A DNA stretch of 27,434 nucleotides, taken from an uncultured Eggerthellaceae bacterium. GTDB lineage: Bacteria; Actinomycetota; Coriobacteriia; Coriobacteriales; Eggerthellaceae. The position numbers were made by a program, and so were the translations under genes. The stretch covers positions 1-27,434 of the forward strand of contig CAJUFC010000235.1 of assembly GCA_910585565.1 (NCBI GenBank). The letters are read 5' to 3'. A model generated the notes under the pieces. It did not search any database. It saw only the letters and a program-made list of their open reading frames with translations, and was not told the DNA's origin. Positions 7,821 to 15,068 of the stretch are shown piece by piece; position 1 is the first letter of the stretch; every line of letters starts with the position of its first letter.

Positions 7821-7829
7821 TGCTAAAAT
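7821..7829 (+). promoter_or_regulatory. Candidate extended -10 promoter
   Basis: TGC directly followed by TAAAAT forms an extended -10 element 7 bases after the ATPase stop. The identical nine bases occur at 20953-20961 before the cyclophilin gene. No -35 box is evident, which is common for extended -10 promoters. It would give a leader of about 330 bases before the next gene. Confidence 0.45.
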
Positions 7830-7835
7830 TCGAAA

Positions 7836-8163
7836 GAGCTTCTTCGAGTCTGTAGTTGCGGGAACGCTGTCTTCTCTTCGGGGGAGAGCTGCGTCTCCCT
7901 AGCCCATGGCAGATGCGGTCAAAAGGGCCCACGTAAGCGGCGACGTTGCGTGCTCCTCTGCGAGCGGCGCGACGCCTCCGTGAGCATGGCGTATTCTAGA
8001 TGTAAGCCGCACCGTCTGCGACTCAGGCATAGGGCCTGACAGGCGAGAGGGCAAGCGCGTTTGGGAAGACGGGACATCCGGCCTCTCAGGCGCAAAGCTC
8101 CAGTGCGCGAGTGTGGGGGCAAAGACTAGGTCAGTCGAAGAAGTGCGCTTCGAGGAGGAAGTT
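7836..8163 (+). ncRNA. Unrecognised structured leader or small RNA upstream of orphan binding protein
   Basis: The 349 bases between the ATPase and the next gene contain no convincing ORF but a chain of hairpins: 7882-7887/7894-7899 (6 bp); a long stem around 7944-7973 built from CGTTGCG/CGCGACG and GCTC/GAGC; TCAGGC/GCCTGA near 8022-8039; GAGAGG/CCTCTC at 8045-8050/8081-8086; GCGCA/TGCGC near 8090-8108; and TCGAAG/CTTCGA at 8135-8140/8148-8153, which ends directly against the Shine-Dalgarno of the downstream gene. CTCTCAGG plus GCAAAG recalls part of a glycine riboswitch, but the paired core of that riboswitch is missing. The placement suggests a leader controlling the downstream lipoprotein; a free small RNA is also possible. 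Confidence 0.4.
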
Positions 8164-9126
8164 TTGAAACGACTGAAAAAGCTGCTGGCAACGATGACGG
8201 CTGCGGGGTGCGCGCTCGCGCTCGCGCTGCCGCTTGCGGGGTGCGGCCCAAGCGAAGAATACGTCCCTGAGCTGGGCGCGGCGAAGATATCCTCCCCGGT
8301 CATCGGGCAGGACGGCACGCTGCGCGTGGGCGTCAACACCAACAACTCGCCGCTTGCGGGCAAAAGTGGCGACAAGGTCATCGGCATTGACGTCGACATC
8401 GCAGCTGCCCTCGCCGACGAGCTAGGGCTGCACGTCGAGATCGTGGACGTCGGCGGAGACGCCGCGGGCGCGATCGACGACAACACCATCGACATCGCGC
8501 TTGGCATCGACAGCACGTCCACCCAATCGGGCTATTGGACGTCAAGCCAGTACTTGCCGACGGGCGTTGCCCTGTTCGAGCTGCAGTCATCGAACAACAC
8601 GACGCCGACGGCCGACAGCAAGCCCACCGTCGCGGCGCAGGTGTCGTCCAAGAGCGCCTGGGCCGTCAACAACGTGTTCGGGGAAGAGTCGCTCAAGTCT
8701 GCGGCTGACCTGCCGACGGCGTTCGAGGACCTGAAGTCTGGCAAGGTCGCCTATGTCGCGTCTGATGCCATCATCGGGCTGTATGCGGCCAGCCGTGCCG
8801 GGGTCGACGTCAAGATCGTCGCCTTGTTGGATACGGCGAGCGGCTACTGCGCCATGGCGGCCGAGTCCAACACCGAGCTGCAGACCACCGTCGAGGAAGC
8901 GCTGAGCGCCATCGTGCAAAACGGCGTCGTGGACGTGATCGAGGACAAATGGCTCGGCCAGACCGTCGATTTGTCGTCGCTGCCCAAGATCGAGGGCGCC
9001 AAGTCTGCCCGGACCAACGCAGGCGGCGAGGGTGGCGAGGAGGGTGACGAAGACGAGACGACGTCGTCTTCCAGCTCGTCGAGCGCATCTAGTTCGTCAA
9101 GCAGCGCCGGGTCATCTGCTGCCTAG
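8164..9126 (+). CDS. Orphan family 3 substrate-binding lipoprotein with acidic poly-Ser tail
   Basis: This 320-residue lipoprotein uses a TTG start at 8164, supported by GAGGAGG five bases upstream and by a signal peptide (MKRLKK start, lipobox LAGC, lipid Cys27). The core resembles family 3 solute-binding proteins: LRVGVNTNNSPLAG, then GIDVDIAAALADELGL, then a second lobe with IIGLYAASRAGVDVKIV. No permease or ATPase gene follows, so it may serve the transporter at 5498-7814 as a second binding protein, or act as a sensor. The C-terminus is odd: about 36 residues of Gly/Glu/Asp followed by Ser runs (residues 285-320), an unusual place for such a linker in a binding protein. A terminator follows at 9149-9178. 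Confidence 0.85.
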   Translation: MKRLKKLLATMTAAGCALALALPLAGCGPSEEYVPELGAAKISSPVIGQDGTLRVGVNTNNSPLAGKSGDKVIGIDVDIAAALADELGLHVEIVDVGGDAAGAIDDNTIDIALGIDSTSTQSGYWTSSQYLPTGVALFELQSSNNTTPTADSKPTVAAQVSSKSAWAVNNVFGEESLKSAADLPTAFEDLKSGKVAYVASDAIIGLYAASRAGVDVKIVALLDTASGYCAMAAESNTELQTTVEEALSAIVQNGVVDVIEDKWLGQTVDLSSLPKIEGAKSARTNAGGEGGEEGDEDETTSSSSSSSASSSSSSAGSSAA

Positions 9127-9148
9127 GCGCCTCACATGCATTCGCTAG

Positions 9149-9178
9149 GGACAGGGCCAACGTGCGCCCTGTCCTTTT
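9149..9178 (+). terminator. Intrinsic terminator after the binding-protein gene
   Basis: GGACAGGGC (9149-9157) pairs with GCCCTGTCC (9166-9174) over nine bases, followed by TTTT. It lies 22 bases after the stop codon. Confidence 0.85.
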
Positions 9179-9199
9179 CATATCAAGGGGTTGGTTTTC

Positions 9200-12136
9200 A
9201 TGAACGACATTGCTGCCATCGCATCGGATCACGGCTTTGCCCTGCAGGAGGCCTCGCCACTGCCCGAGATCGACGGCGACGCCTACGTGATGCGGCATAG
9301 CGCAAGCGGGGCGCGCCTTTTGTACCTGCGCAACCAGGACCCGGACAAGGGGTTTTCGATATCGTTCAAGACGCCAGCCACCGATGACACGGGCGTGTTC
9401 CACATCTTGGAGCATTCGGTGCTGTGCGGCTCGGAGAAGTTCCCGGTCAAAGAGCCGTTCGTGAACCTGATCAAGACGTCCATGCAGACCTTTTTGAATG
9501 CGATGACGTTTCCGGACAAGACGATGTATCCGGTGTCGTCAACCAACGAGCAAGACCTCATGAACCTGGCGGACGTGTATCTGGACGCGGTCTTTCGCCC
9601 CAACATCTACGCCAACCGCCACATCTTCGAGCAGGAGGGCTGGCACTACGAGGTGGACGACGGCCAGCTCCGCATCAACGGGGTCGTGTTCAACGAGATG
9701 AAAGGCGCGCTTTCCGATCCCGACTCGGTGCTGTACGACACGTTGGCGTCCGCGCTGTTTCCGGACACCACCTATCGCTTCGAGTCGGGCGGCACGCCGG
9801 ATGCCATCCCGACGCTGACATACGAACAGTTCCTGGCCAACCATGCCGCTCACTATCGCCCGGACAACAGCTATATCGTGCTGTATGGCAACCTCGACAT
9901 CGACCGGCTCTTGGGATTCCTCGACAAGGAGTACCTGACGCCGCTGTCTGCCGAGGCGGCCGCGCTTCAGCCGGGCGCATCAGAGCCCATCCAGATCGGG
10001 CTGCAGGCCCCGGTGGTTGCCACGGGCGTCAAGCGCGACATGGCGACGGCCCCGGAGAACGCGTGCGCGGCCTACGGCTATGTGGTCGGCACATCGGCGG
10101 AGCGCGAGCGGCTGGTGGCTATGAGCGTTGTGCTCGATGCCATCATGGGGTCGAACGCCTCTCCGCTCAAGCGGGCGCTGCTCGATGCCGACATCGCAGA
10201 TGACGTGGACGCCTACGTGGCCGACTCCATACGTCAGCCTTACGTGATGGTGTATGCGAAAGGCCTCAAGGACGGCGATGCTTCGGTGGCACGCCTCGGC
10301 GAGACGATACGCTCGACCATCACCTCCCTGGTCGAAGGCGGCCTCGATGCCGAGCTCGTCGCCTCGGCGCTCTCGCATGCCGAGTTCGTGATGCGCGAGG
10401 GAAACTTCGGGTATCCCGACGGCGTGGTGTTGTCCATGACGGCTCTCGGCGGGTGGCTGTACGAGGACACGGCAGCGGCAGCCACCTCGCACCTGCGCTA
10501 CGAAGACGTGTTCGCGTCCCTGCGTGTCAAGCTCGCGGGGAGCTACTTCTCAGACCTCCTGCGCGAGGTGTTCCTCGACAACGACCACTGGGCCCAAGCC
10601 GAGGTCGTACCCCGGCCCGATGGCGTCACTTCGGCGCTCGACGAGCAGATCGAGCGCGTCCAGGCCAGCCTGGATGCCTCGGAGGCGGAGGCCATCGAGC
10701 GCAACGTGGAGGCGCTGCGCGTGGCGCAGGAAACGCCTGACAGCCCGCGTGCGCTGGCGACGCTGCCGCGCCTGTCGCGGGACGACATCGGGGATGCGCC
10801 TGCCGAGCCTGCGTGCCGCATCGAGGCCGAGGGGCCCGCGACCGTGCTGCGGCACGAGGTGGAGACGCACGGCATCGTCTACGCGACGCGCTATTTCGAC
10901 TTGAGGTGCGTGCCCTTTGAGGATCTGCCCTATGTCACGGTGCTGGCGATGGCGCTCGGCAAGATGGACACAGCCGATCACACTGCCGCAGAGCTGGACG
11001 TGCTGCAGCAAAGCAAGCTGGGGTCGCTCGCGTTCGGCATCGACGTCTTCGAGGCGCCCGCGTCTCCTGATGCGGTGCGCCCCGCCTTCACGGTGGCAGC
11101 CTCGGCGCTGGCCGACAACACCGAGTGCGCTGCGACCCTCGTCAACGAGATGCTGACCACGTCGCGCTTCCATGACGCGGGAAAGCTCCTGGACATCCTC
11201 GTGCAGCGCAAGGTGGCGTTGGAGCAGGGCTTTGCCATGGCGGGCAACTCGGTTGCCGCTGCGCGCGCGGCATCGTACTATCTGCCGGCGGGTGTTGTGC
11301 GCGAGCGTATTCAAAACATCGACTTCTACGTGTTCCTCAAAGGCCTCATAGCCGACTTCGAGGAGCGCTTCCAAGCACTTGCGGACAAGCTGGATGAGCT
11401 CGCCGCGCTGCTGTTCTCCCGAACAGCGTGTACCCTGTCGTTTGCGGGCACCGATGACGACTATCGACGCTATATCGATGCGGGTGCGCTGGCGGGTATC
11501 GCTTCTGGGCCAGCCGCGCCTGCGCTGGTCATTCCCGAGCCCGTCGACAAGGCTGAGGCGTTCATCGTGCCCACCGACGTCACGTACACGGCCGTGTCGG
11601 CTGACCGCCGCTCGCTGGCGGGGAGCGCGGCGCGCTTCACCGGCGCGTGGATGCTGGCGTCGCGCATCCTCACGTACAGCTACCTCTGGAACGAGGTGCG
11701 GGTGAAAGGCGGCGCCTATGGCGTGAGCTTCACCGTGTCGCGTCCTGGCTCGGCAGCGTTCACGTCGTATCGCGACCCTCATATCGATGCCACCGTTGAT
11801 GCCTTTGCGGGTGCTGGTGATTGGCTGGGCTCTCTAGCGGGCGACGCTGACGAGTTCGACGGCTACGTCGTGAGCACGGCGGCCAACTTCGACAAGCCGC
11901 TCAAGCCGCGCGACCTCGTGCGCCGGCAAGCGCTCATGTACTTCACGGACTATGCGCGCGAGGAGTTCGTGCGCTGCCGCAGCGAGGTCATCGCCGCCAC
12001 CCCCGATGACGTCTGTGCGCTCGGGCCGGCCATCACCGCCCTTGCAGGCGAGCGGCATTGGTGCGTCGTCGGCAACAAGGACGTCATCGACCAGACCGAG
12101 CTACCCCTCAACGCAGTAGACCTGCTTGCTCTATAA
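9200..12136 (+). CDS. M16C zinc metallopeptidase, PreP / presequence-protease type
   Basis: This 978-residue protein carries the inverted zinc motif HxxEH as HILEH at residues 68-72, followed by the family-typical SVLCGSEKFPVKEPF and the FLNAMTFPDKTMYPVSS stretch. The conserved block GVVFNEMKGA near residue 165 follows. The length and the two-half architecture match M16C enzymes (PreP/Cym1), which close around and degrade unfolded peptides. The second half lacks a zinc motif and contains the Arg/Tyr-type segment VRVKGGAYGV near residue 836 that helps substrate binding in the family. There is no signal peptide, so the enzyme is probably cytosolic. ATG 9200 is preached by AAGGGG at nine bases; an in-frame TTG at 9191 would overlap that site. 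It is probably monocistronic. Confidence 0.93.
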   Translation: MNDIAAIASDHGFALQEASPLPEIDGDAYVMRHSASGARLLYLRNQDPDKGFSISFKTPATDDTGVFHILEHSVLCGSEKFPVKEPFVNLIKTSMQTFLNAMTFPDKTMYPVSSTNEQDLMNLADVYLDAVFRPNIYANRHIFEQEGWHYEVDDGQLRINGVVFNEMKGALSDPDSVLYDTLASALFPDTTYRFESGGTPDAIPTLTYEQFLANHAAHYRPDNSYIVLYGNLDIDRLLGFLDKEYLTPLSAEAAALQPGASEPIQIGLQAPVVATGVKRDMATAPENACAAYGYVVGTSAERERLVAMSVVLDAIMGSNASPLKRALLDADIADDVDAYVADSIRQPYVMVYAKGLKDGDASVARLGETIRSTITSLVEGGLDAELVASALSHAEFVMREGNFGYPDGVVLSMTALGGWLYEDTAAAATSHLRYEDVFASLRVKLAGSYFSDLLREVFLDNDHWAQAEVVPRPDGVTSALDEQIERVQASLDASEAEAIERNVEALRVAQETPDSPRALATLPRLSRDDIGDAPAEPACRIEAEGPATVLRHEVETHGIVYATRYFDLRCVPFEDLPYVTVLAMALGKMDTADHTAAELDVLQQSKLGSLAFGIDVFEAPASPDAVRPAFTVAASALADNTECAATLVNEMLTTSRFHDAGKLLDILVQRKVALEQGFAMAGNSVAAARAASYYLPAGVVRERIQNIDFYVFLKGLIADFEERFQALADKLDELAALLFSRTACTLSFAGTDDDYRRYIDAGALAGIASGPAAPALVIPEPVDKAEAFIVPTDVTYTAVSADRRSLAGSAARFTGAWMLASRILTYSYLWNEVRVKGGAYGVSFTVSRPGSAAFTSYRDPHIDATVDAFAGAGDWLGSLAGDADEFDGYVVSTAANFDKPLKPRDLVRRQALMYFTDYAREEFVRCRSEVIAATPDDVCALGPAITALAGERHWCVVGNKDVIDQTELPLNAVDLLAL

Positions 12137-12137
12137 T
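12132..12137 (+). promoter_or_regulatory. Candidate -10 box (TATAAT) for the next gene pair
   Basis: A consensus TATAAT spans the stop codon of the peptidase gene, 45 bases before the next start. The -35 region is poor, so this is only suggestive. A small hairpin GAGAC/GTCTC (12153-12157/12162-12166) lies just before the ribosome site. Confidence 0.4.
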
Positions 12138-12181
12138 GACAGCGTGAATCGAGAGACGCATGTCTCGACAGAGGGGAAGCG

Positions 12182-12559
12182 ATGGCTGGCCAAACGGACT
12201 TCAAGCACATAACGGTCAACCCGGGCGACGTTGAGGACACGGTGATCCAGGCAGGGGCCGTTTCGTCGTCTGTGGCTCATCCGGTGCGGCCTGTGGCTGC
12301 GCCTGCGACGGGCGCGTCCGTGGCGGCAGACACGCTTGCGCCTGCGACGGCGACGTCTTCCGAGCCGGCTGCTGATGCCGCTTCTGTCGCTGCCGCAGCG
12401 GCTGTCAGCCACAGCAGCGGTGATCGCGCCCCCTATCGCGAGACCACCCTTGAGGATATCAAGGGTTCGAAGATGCCCAAAACCCAGATCATCGTGATTG
12501 CTTTGGCTCTGATAGCCATAGCGGCCTTCATCATCTGGAACGTGCTGCAAAGCTCATAG
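12182..12559 (+). CDS. Small tail-anchored membrane protein of unknown function
   Basis: This is a 125-residue protein that I do not recognise. Residues about 25-80 are a low-complexity Ala/Val/Pro/Ser/Thr region. A short charged segment (YRETTLEDIKGSKMPKTQ) then precedes a single C-terminal transmembrane helix of about 22 residues ending in WNVLQSS. This suggests a cytosolic disordered region anchored at the membrane by its tail. ATG 12182 has GAGGGG five bases upstream. The next gene starts 14 bases after the stop, with its ribosome site abutting that stop, so the two are likely translated together. Confidence 0.7.
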   Translation: MAGQTDFKHITVNPGDVEDTVIQAGAVSSSVAHPVRPVAAPATGASVAADTLAPATATSSEPAADAASVAAAAAVSHSSGDRAPYRETTLEDIKGSKMPKTQIIVIALALIAIAAFIIWNVLQSS

Positions 12560-12573
12560 AGGAGACATTCCAA

Positions 12574-13506
12574 GTGACTGACGAAAAGACACCTGTTGAT
12601 GTGACCGACGACGCCTTCGACGAGCTGGACGAGGAGGTCGTCGTCGACGAAGACGACCTGTCGTTCGAGGAGGCGCCCAAGAAAAAGCGCCGCGGCAAGG
12701 GCTCGGGGGGCGGACGCCATGCCAAGGCAGCGCAGTCGGCCTACATCCAGAAGTCGACGCGCATGCGCAACGTGCTCATCGTGGTGGCGGTGCTCTTGGC
12801 CGTGCTGCTGGTCGCCATCGGGGTTTTGGGATACCAGGTCTTCGACGCGGCGCGGAACACGGCCGCCCAGCAGACCCAGGTGACCGATGCGGCTGCGACG
12901 GCAACCGAGGACGAGGCCTCAGACGCCTCGCCGATGGTAGCCAAAAAGACTACGGTGCCCGACTTGGTGTCGCTGCTTGGCAAGACGCAGGAGGAGGCCG
13001 TCGGCCAGCTTGCCCACGGCGCGCAGGTCACGCGCACGCTCGAGGTGAACGAGGAGGGCAACCCCATCAGGACTGACGTCCAGATCGCCCTCACCGAGGA
13101 GCCATCCGACTCGCGCACCGGCACGCCCACCGTTTACCTCGGCATCGCCGAGGCGGGCAACATCGTGCGCGCCGGCTACTCGGTGGCCACGTCTTCGCTT
13201 GGCTATGGCTCGCTGAGCTTCACGGATGCCGTGGAAAACGAGCACATCGTGGAGAAGACGCTGGACGAGGCAGGACTCATGGTCAGCGTGGGCGCCGCGC
13301 AGCTGCCTGCTGACAAAATGGCGTACTCGACCTATGACTCTGACGGCACGACGCTTGTCAAGGAGTACTACGCGTTCACGGGCGTGGGTCAGGCGACCGG
13401 TGTCGAGCATGCCTGGGAGGCGATTTTGTCGTACGACTACAGCATGGCGAACGCGACCGGCAACCTGAACGACACCATTCGCACCATCTATATTTACATC
13501 TCGTAG
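12574..13506 (+). CDS. Single-pass membrane protein with PASTA-like extracytoplasmic region
   Basis: This 310-residue protein starts at GTG 12574 with AGGAG nine bases upstream. It has an acidic N-terminus (Asp/Glu-rich to about residue 35), a basic stretch KKKRRGKG, and one transmembrane helix (about residues 68-90). The extracytoplasmic part starts with a Thr/Ala/Glu linker and then TVPDLVSLLGKTQEEAVGQL (about residues 128-147), which resembles the start of a PASTA repeat (VPDL-x-G-x5-A-x2-L). The remaining 160 residues match nothing I recognise. PASTA domains bind peptidoglycan or muropeptides, so a cell-envelope role is a reasonable inference, but there is no kinase or penicillin-binding domain. 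The gene end contains the -35 box of the infC promoter. Confidence 0.65.
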   Translation: MTDEKTPVDVTDDAFDELDEEVVVDEDDLSFEEAPKKKRRGKGSGGGRHAKAAQSAYIQKSTRMRNVLIVVAVLLAVLLVAIGVLGYQVFDAARNTAAQQTQVTDAAATATEDEASDASPMVAKKTTVPDLVSLLGKTQEEAVGQLAHGAQVTRTLEVNEEGNPIRTDVQIALTEEPSDSRTGTPTVYLGIAEAGNIVRAGYSVATSSLGYGSLSFTDAVENEHIVEKTLDEAGLMVSVGAAQLPADKMAYSTYDSDGTTLVKEYYAFTGVGQATGVEHAWEAILSYDYSMANATGNLNDTIRTIYIYIS

Positions 13507-13521
13507 CGATTCGCCTAGAAT
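13493..13521 (+). promoter_or_regulatory. Promoter of the infC-rpmI-rplT operon
   Basis: TTTACA (13493-13498) and TAGAAT (13516-13521) each match the consensus at five of six positions and are separated by exactly 17 bases. The -35 box lies inside the last codons of the preceding gene. The predicted start is near 13528, giving a leader of about 190 bases. Confidence 0.8.
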
Positions 13522-13527
13522 ACAACA

Positions 13528-13718
13528 GCTACTAAAACAAGCGGGCATCGAGGTGCCCCACCTGGTTCGGCGCTCTTCAGCAGCTGATGGGTCTTTTGAA
13601 TATCTGAGGTCGGCGTGCCGCCACGGGCGCTGACGTATGGTGATTCTTGAGACCTGCGCCGACGTGCAGGTCTTTTTGTTGGTGCGCACGTGGGTGCGCC
13701 ACGAAGGAGGTGAGCGCA
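13528..13718 (+). promoter_or_regulatory. infC operon leader with transcription attenuator
   Basis: The leader holds a hairpin GGGCA/TGCCC (13543-13547/13554-13558), a middle region, and then a complete intrinsic terminator (13650-13677) ahead of the infC ribosome site. GTCGGCG at 13609-13615 is exactly complementary to CGCCGAC at 13657-13663, which would compete with the left arm and loop of the terminator and could act as an antiterminator. In Bacillus subtilis the same operon is repressed by L20 through premature termination in its leader; an equivalent loop here is inference. Confidence 0.7.
13650..13677 (+). terminator. Leader terminator (attenuator) before infC
   Basis: AGACCTGC (13650-13657) pairs perfectly with GCAGGTCT (13666-13673), followed by a T-run. 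It lies inside the operon leader, 42 bases before the infC start, so it must be regulated or leaky. Confidence 0.85.
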
Positions 13719-14297
13719 ATAGCCGCTCAAGAGCCGAGGCTCAACGAACAGATCAGGCTAGACAAATGCCGCCTGATCGATTTCGACGGCAACCAGATGG
13801 GCGTCTTTTCCATCGAACAGGCCCAGAGCATCGCTGACGCTGCCGGGCTTGACCTCGTCGAGATCGCGCCGAACGCCGACCCGCCGGTGTGCCGTGTCAT
13901 GGATTACGGCAAGTACAAGTACGACCAGGCGATCAAGGCCAAGCAGGCGCGCAAGAACCAGACCAAGATCGAGATCAAAGAGATGAAGTTTCGTCCCAAG
14001 ATCGATGTCGGCGACTACCAGACCAAGAAGAAGCACGTGCTGCGTTTCTTGGAGGCTGGCAACAAGGTCAAGATCACGATCATGTTCCGCGGTCGCGAGA
14101 TGGTTCATCCCGATCAGGGGCTGAGCATCCTGGAGAGGCTGGCAGACGACCTGAAGGATATCGCCGTAATCGAGAACCAACCCAAGATGGAGGGGCGCAA
14201 CATGCACATGCTCATCGCGCCGCTTCCGCAGACGAACGCCAAGAAGAAAGACAGCAAAGAAGACACCAAGGAAGGAAAGGTTGAGGATAATGCCTAA
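13719..14297 (+). CDS. infC: Translation initiation factor IF-3, apparent AUA start
   Basis: This 192-residue IF-3 binds the 30S subunit and checks initiator tRNA and start codon. The N-terminal domain shows EPRLNEQIR followed by LIDFDGNQMGV. The linker is Lys-rich, and the C-terminal domain contains KIEIKEMKFRPKIDVGDYQTK, all characteristic. No ATG, GTG or TTG fits both protein and ribosome site. The ten bases AAGGAGGTGA (13704-13713) are a perfect anti-Shine-Dalgarno match, and the codon 5 bases later, at the position homologous to the IF-3 start, is ATA (13719). GTG 13710 is inside the Shine-Dalgarno itself. Non-canonical starts (AUU in E. coli) are a known autoregulatory trait of infC. 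The C-terminal tail is Lys/Glu/Asp-rich. The stop overlaps the rpmI start by 8 bases. Confidence 0.95.
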   Translation: MAAQEPRLNEQIRLDKCRLIDFDGNQMGVFSIEQAQSIADAAGLDLVEIAPNADPPVCRVMDYGKYKYDQAIKAKQARKNQTKIEIKEMKFRPKIDVGDYQTKKKHVLRFLEAGNKVKITIMFRGREMVHPDQGLSILERLADDLKDIAVIENQPKMEGRNMHMLIAPLPQTNAKKKDSKEDTKEGKVEDNA

Positions 14298-14487
14298 GAT
14301 GAAGACACATCGCGGCACCGCCAAGCGCTTTCGCGTCACCGGTTCCGGCAAGATAATGCGCGCCAAGGCCTACAAGAGCCACATCATGACGAAGAAGAGC
14401 CAGAAGCGCAAGCGCAGTTTCCGTCACGAGACAGAGATCTCTTCCGCCGACTACAACGTGGTGGCGAAGAATCTCGGACTTAAGTAG
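14290..14487 (+). CDS. rpmI: Ribosomal protein bL35
   Basis: This 65-residue basic protein begins MPKMKTHRGTAKRF and continues with the bL35 pattern (TGSGKIMRAKAYKSHI, then KSQKRKRSFRH). It is part of the large ribosomal subunit. ATG 14290 is inside the last codons of infC (8-base overlap), and its ribosome site AAAGG lies in the infC coding end, so translation is probably coupled. rplT follows after 14 bases, the standard bacterial order. Confidence 0.97.
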   Translation: MPKMKTHRGTAKRFRVTGSGKIMRAKAYKSHIMTKKSQKRKRSFRHETEISSADYNVVAKNLGLK

Positions 14488-14501
14488 GGGAGGGTTTTCC
14501 G

Positions 14502-14855
14502 ATGGCACGAGTAAAAAGGTCGATTAACGCCCGCAAGAAGCGCCGTAAGGTACTTGAGCGCGCAAAGGGCTACTATGGCATGCGTTCGCGTTCCTATCGC
14601 AACGCAAAGCAGCAGGTGCAGCATTCGCTGCAGTATCAGTATCGCGATCGTCGCGTCAAGAAGCGCGAGATGCGCAAGCTGTGGATCACGCGCATCAATG
14701 CAGCTGCGCGCCTGAACGGGCTGTCATATTCTGCGTTCATGAACGGCCTCAAGAAGGCTGGCGTCGAGCTCGACCGCAAGGTGCTTGCCGACATGGCTGT
14801 GAGCGATCCCGAGGCGTTTGCCTCCATCGTCGAGGTGGCGAAGGCTGCGCTGTAA
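14502..14855 (+). CDS. rplT: Ribosomal protein bL20
   Basis: This 117-residue highly basic protein starts MARVKRSINARKKRRKVLERAKGYYG, the family signature, and ends with the normal C-terminal helix region. It is needed early in 50S assembly. In several bacteria it also represses its own operon by binding the leader RNA, which fits the attenuator found before infC. GGGGAGGG lies 9 bases before the ATG. A strong terminator follows 25 bases after the stop. Confidence 0.98.
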   Translation: MARVKRSINARKKRRKVLERAKGYYGMRSRSYRNAKQQVQHSLQYQYRDRRVKKREMRKLWITRINAAARLNGLSYSAFMNGLKKAGVELDRKVLADMAVSDPEAFASIVEVAKAAL

Positions 14856-14880
14856 GCGTCCTTGCCTGACGGATATCATG

Positions 14881-14911
14881 AGAAAAGCGGCCGTATCCCG
14901 GCCGCTTTTCT
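14881..14911. terminator. Strong terminator after rplT
   Basis: AGAAAAGCGGCC (14881-14892) pairs perfectly over 12 bases with GGCCGCTTTTCT (14900-14911). The A-rich and T-rich ends make it active in both directions. Confidence 0.92.
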
Positions 14912-14943
14912 GTGTCAGTATCTGGGGGCGCGCCTCGGGGCCG

Positions 14944-15038
14944 CCTCGGGCATGCGGCTCGCGCGACGCCGAAATGAGGGTCGAGCCAAGGTCTCGACCG
15001 CACATTTCGGCAAAGTCGCGTGAGCCGCATGCCCGAGG
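14944..15038. repeat. Long near-perfect inverted repeat (about 43-bp arms)
   Basis: Bases 14944-14985 pair with 14993-15038: 17 exact pairs, one mismatch, six pairs, a 3-base bulge, nine pairs, a small internal mismatch and seven pairs, with a 7-base loop. It lies between the rplT terminator and the 3' end of the convergent minus-strand gene. It is far longer than an ordinary terminator and has no U-tract, so it resembles a mobile palindromic element or an RNA-stabilising structure. It does not match the repeat family at 17415 and 25350. Confidence 0.85.
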
Positions 15039-15068
15039 TGCAGCCGATGCAGTCGGGGTGGGGCTGGG

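Noticed and set aside
8041..8110. Glycine-riboswitch-like bases (GAGAG, CTCTCAGG, GCAAAG)
   Set aside because: The distance between the two halves is about half of what the aptamer needs and the conserved GCCGAAGG-type core is absent.
10550..11782. 410-codon minus-strand frame inside the M16C peptidase gene
   Set aside because: Antisense shadow in a gene with clear family motifs on the plus strand.
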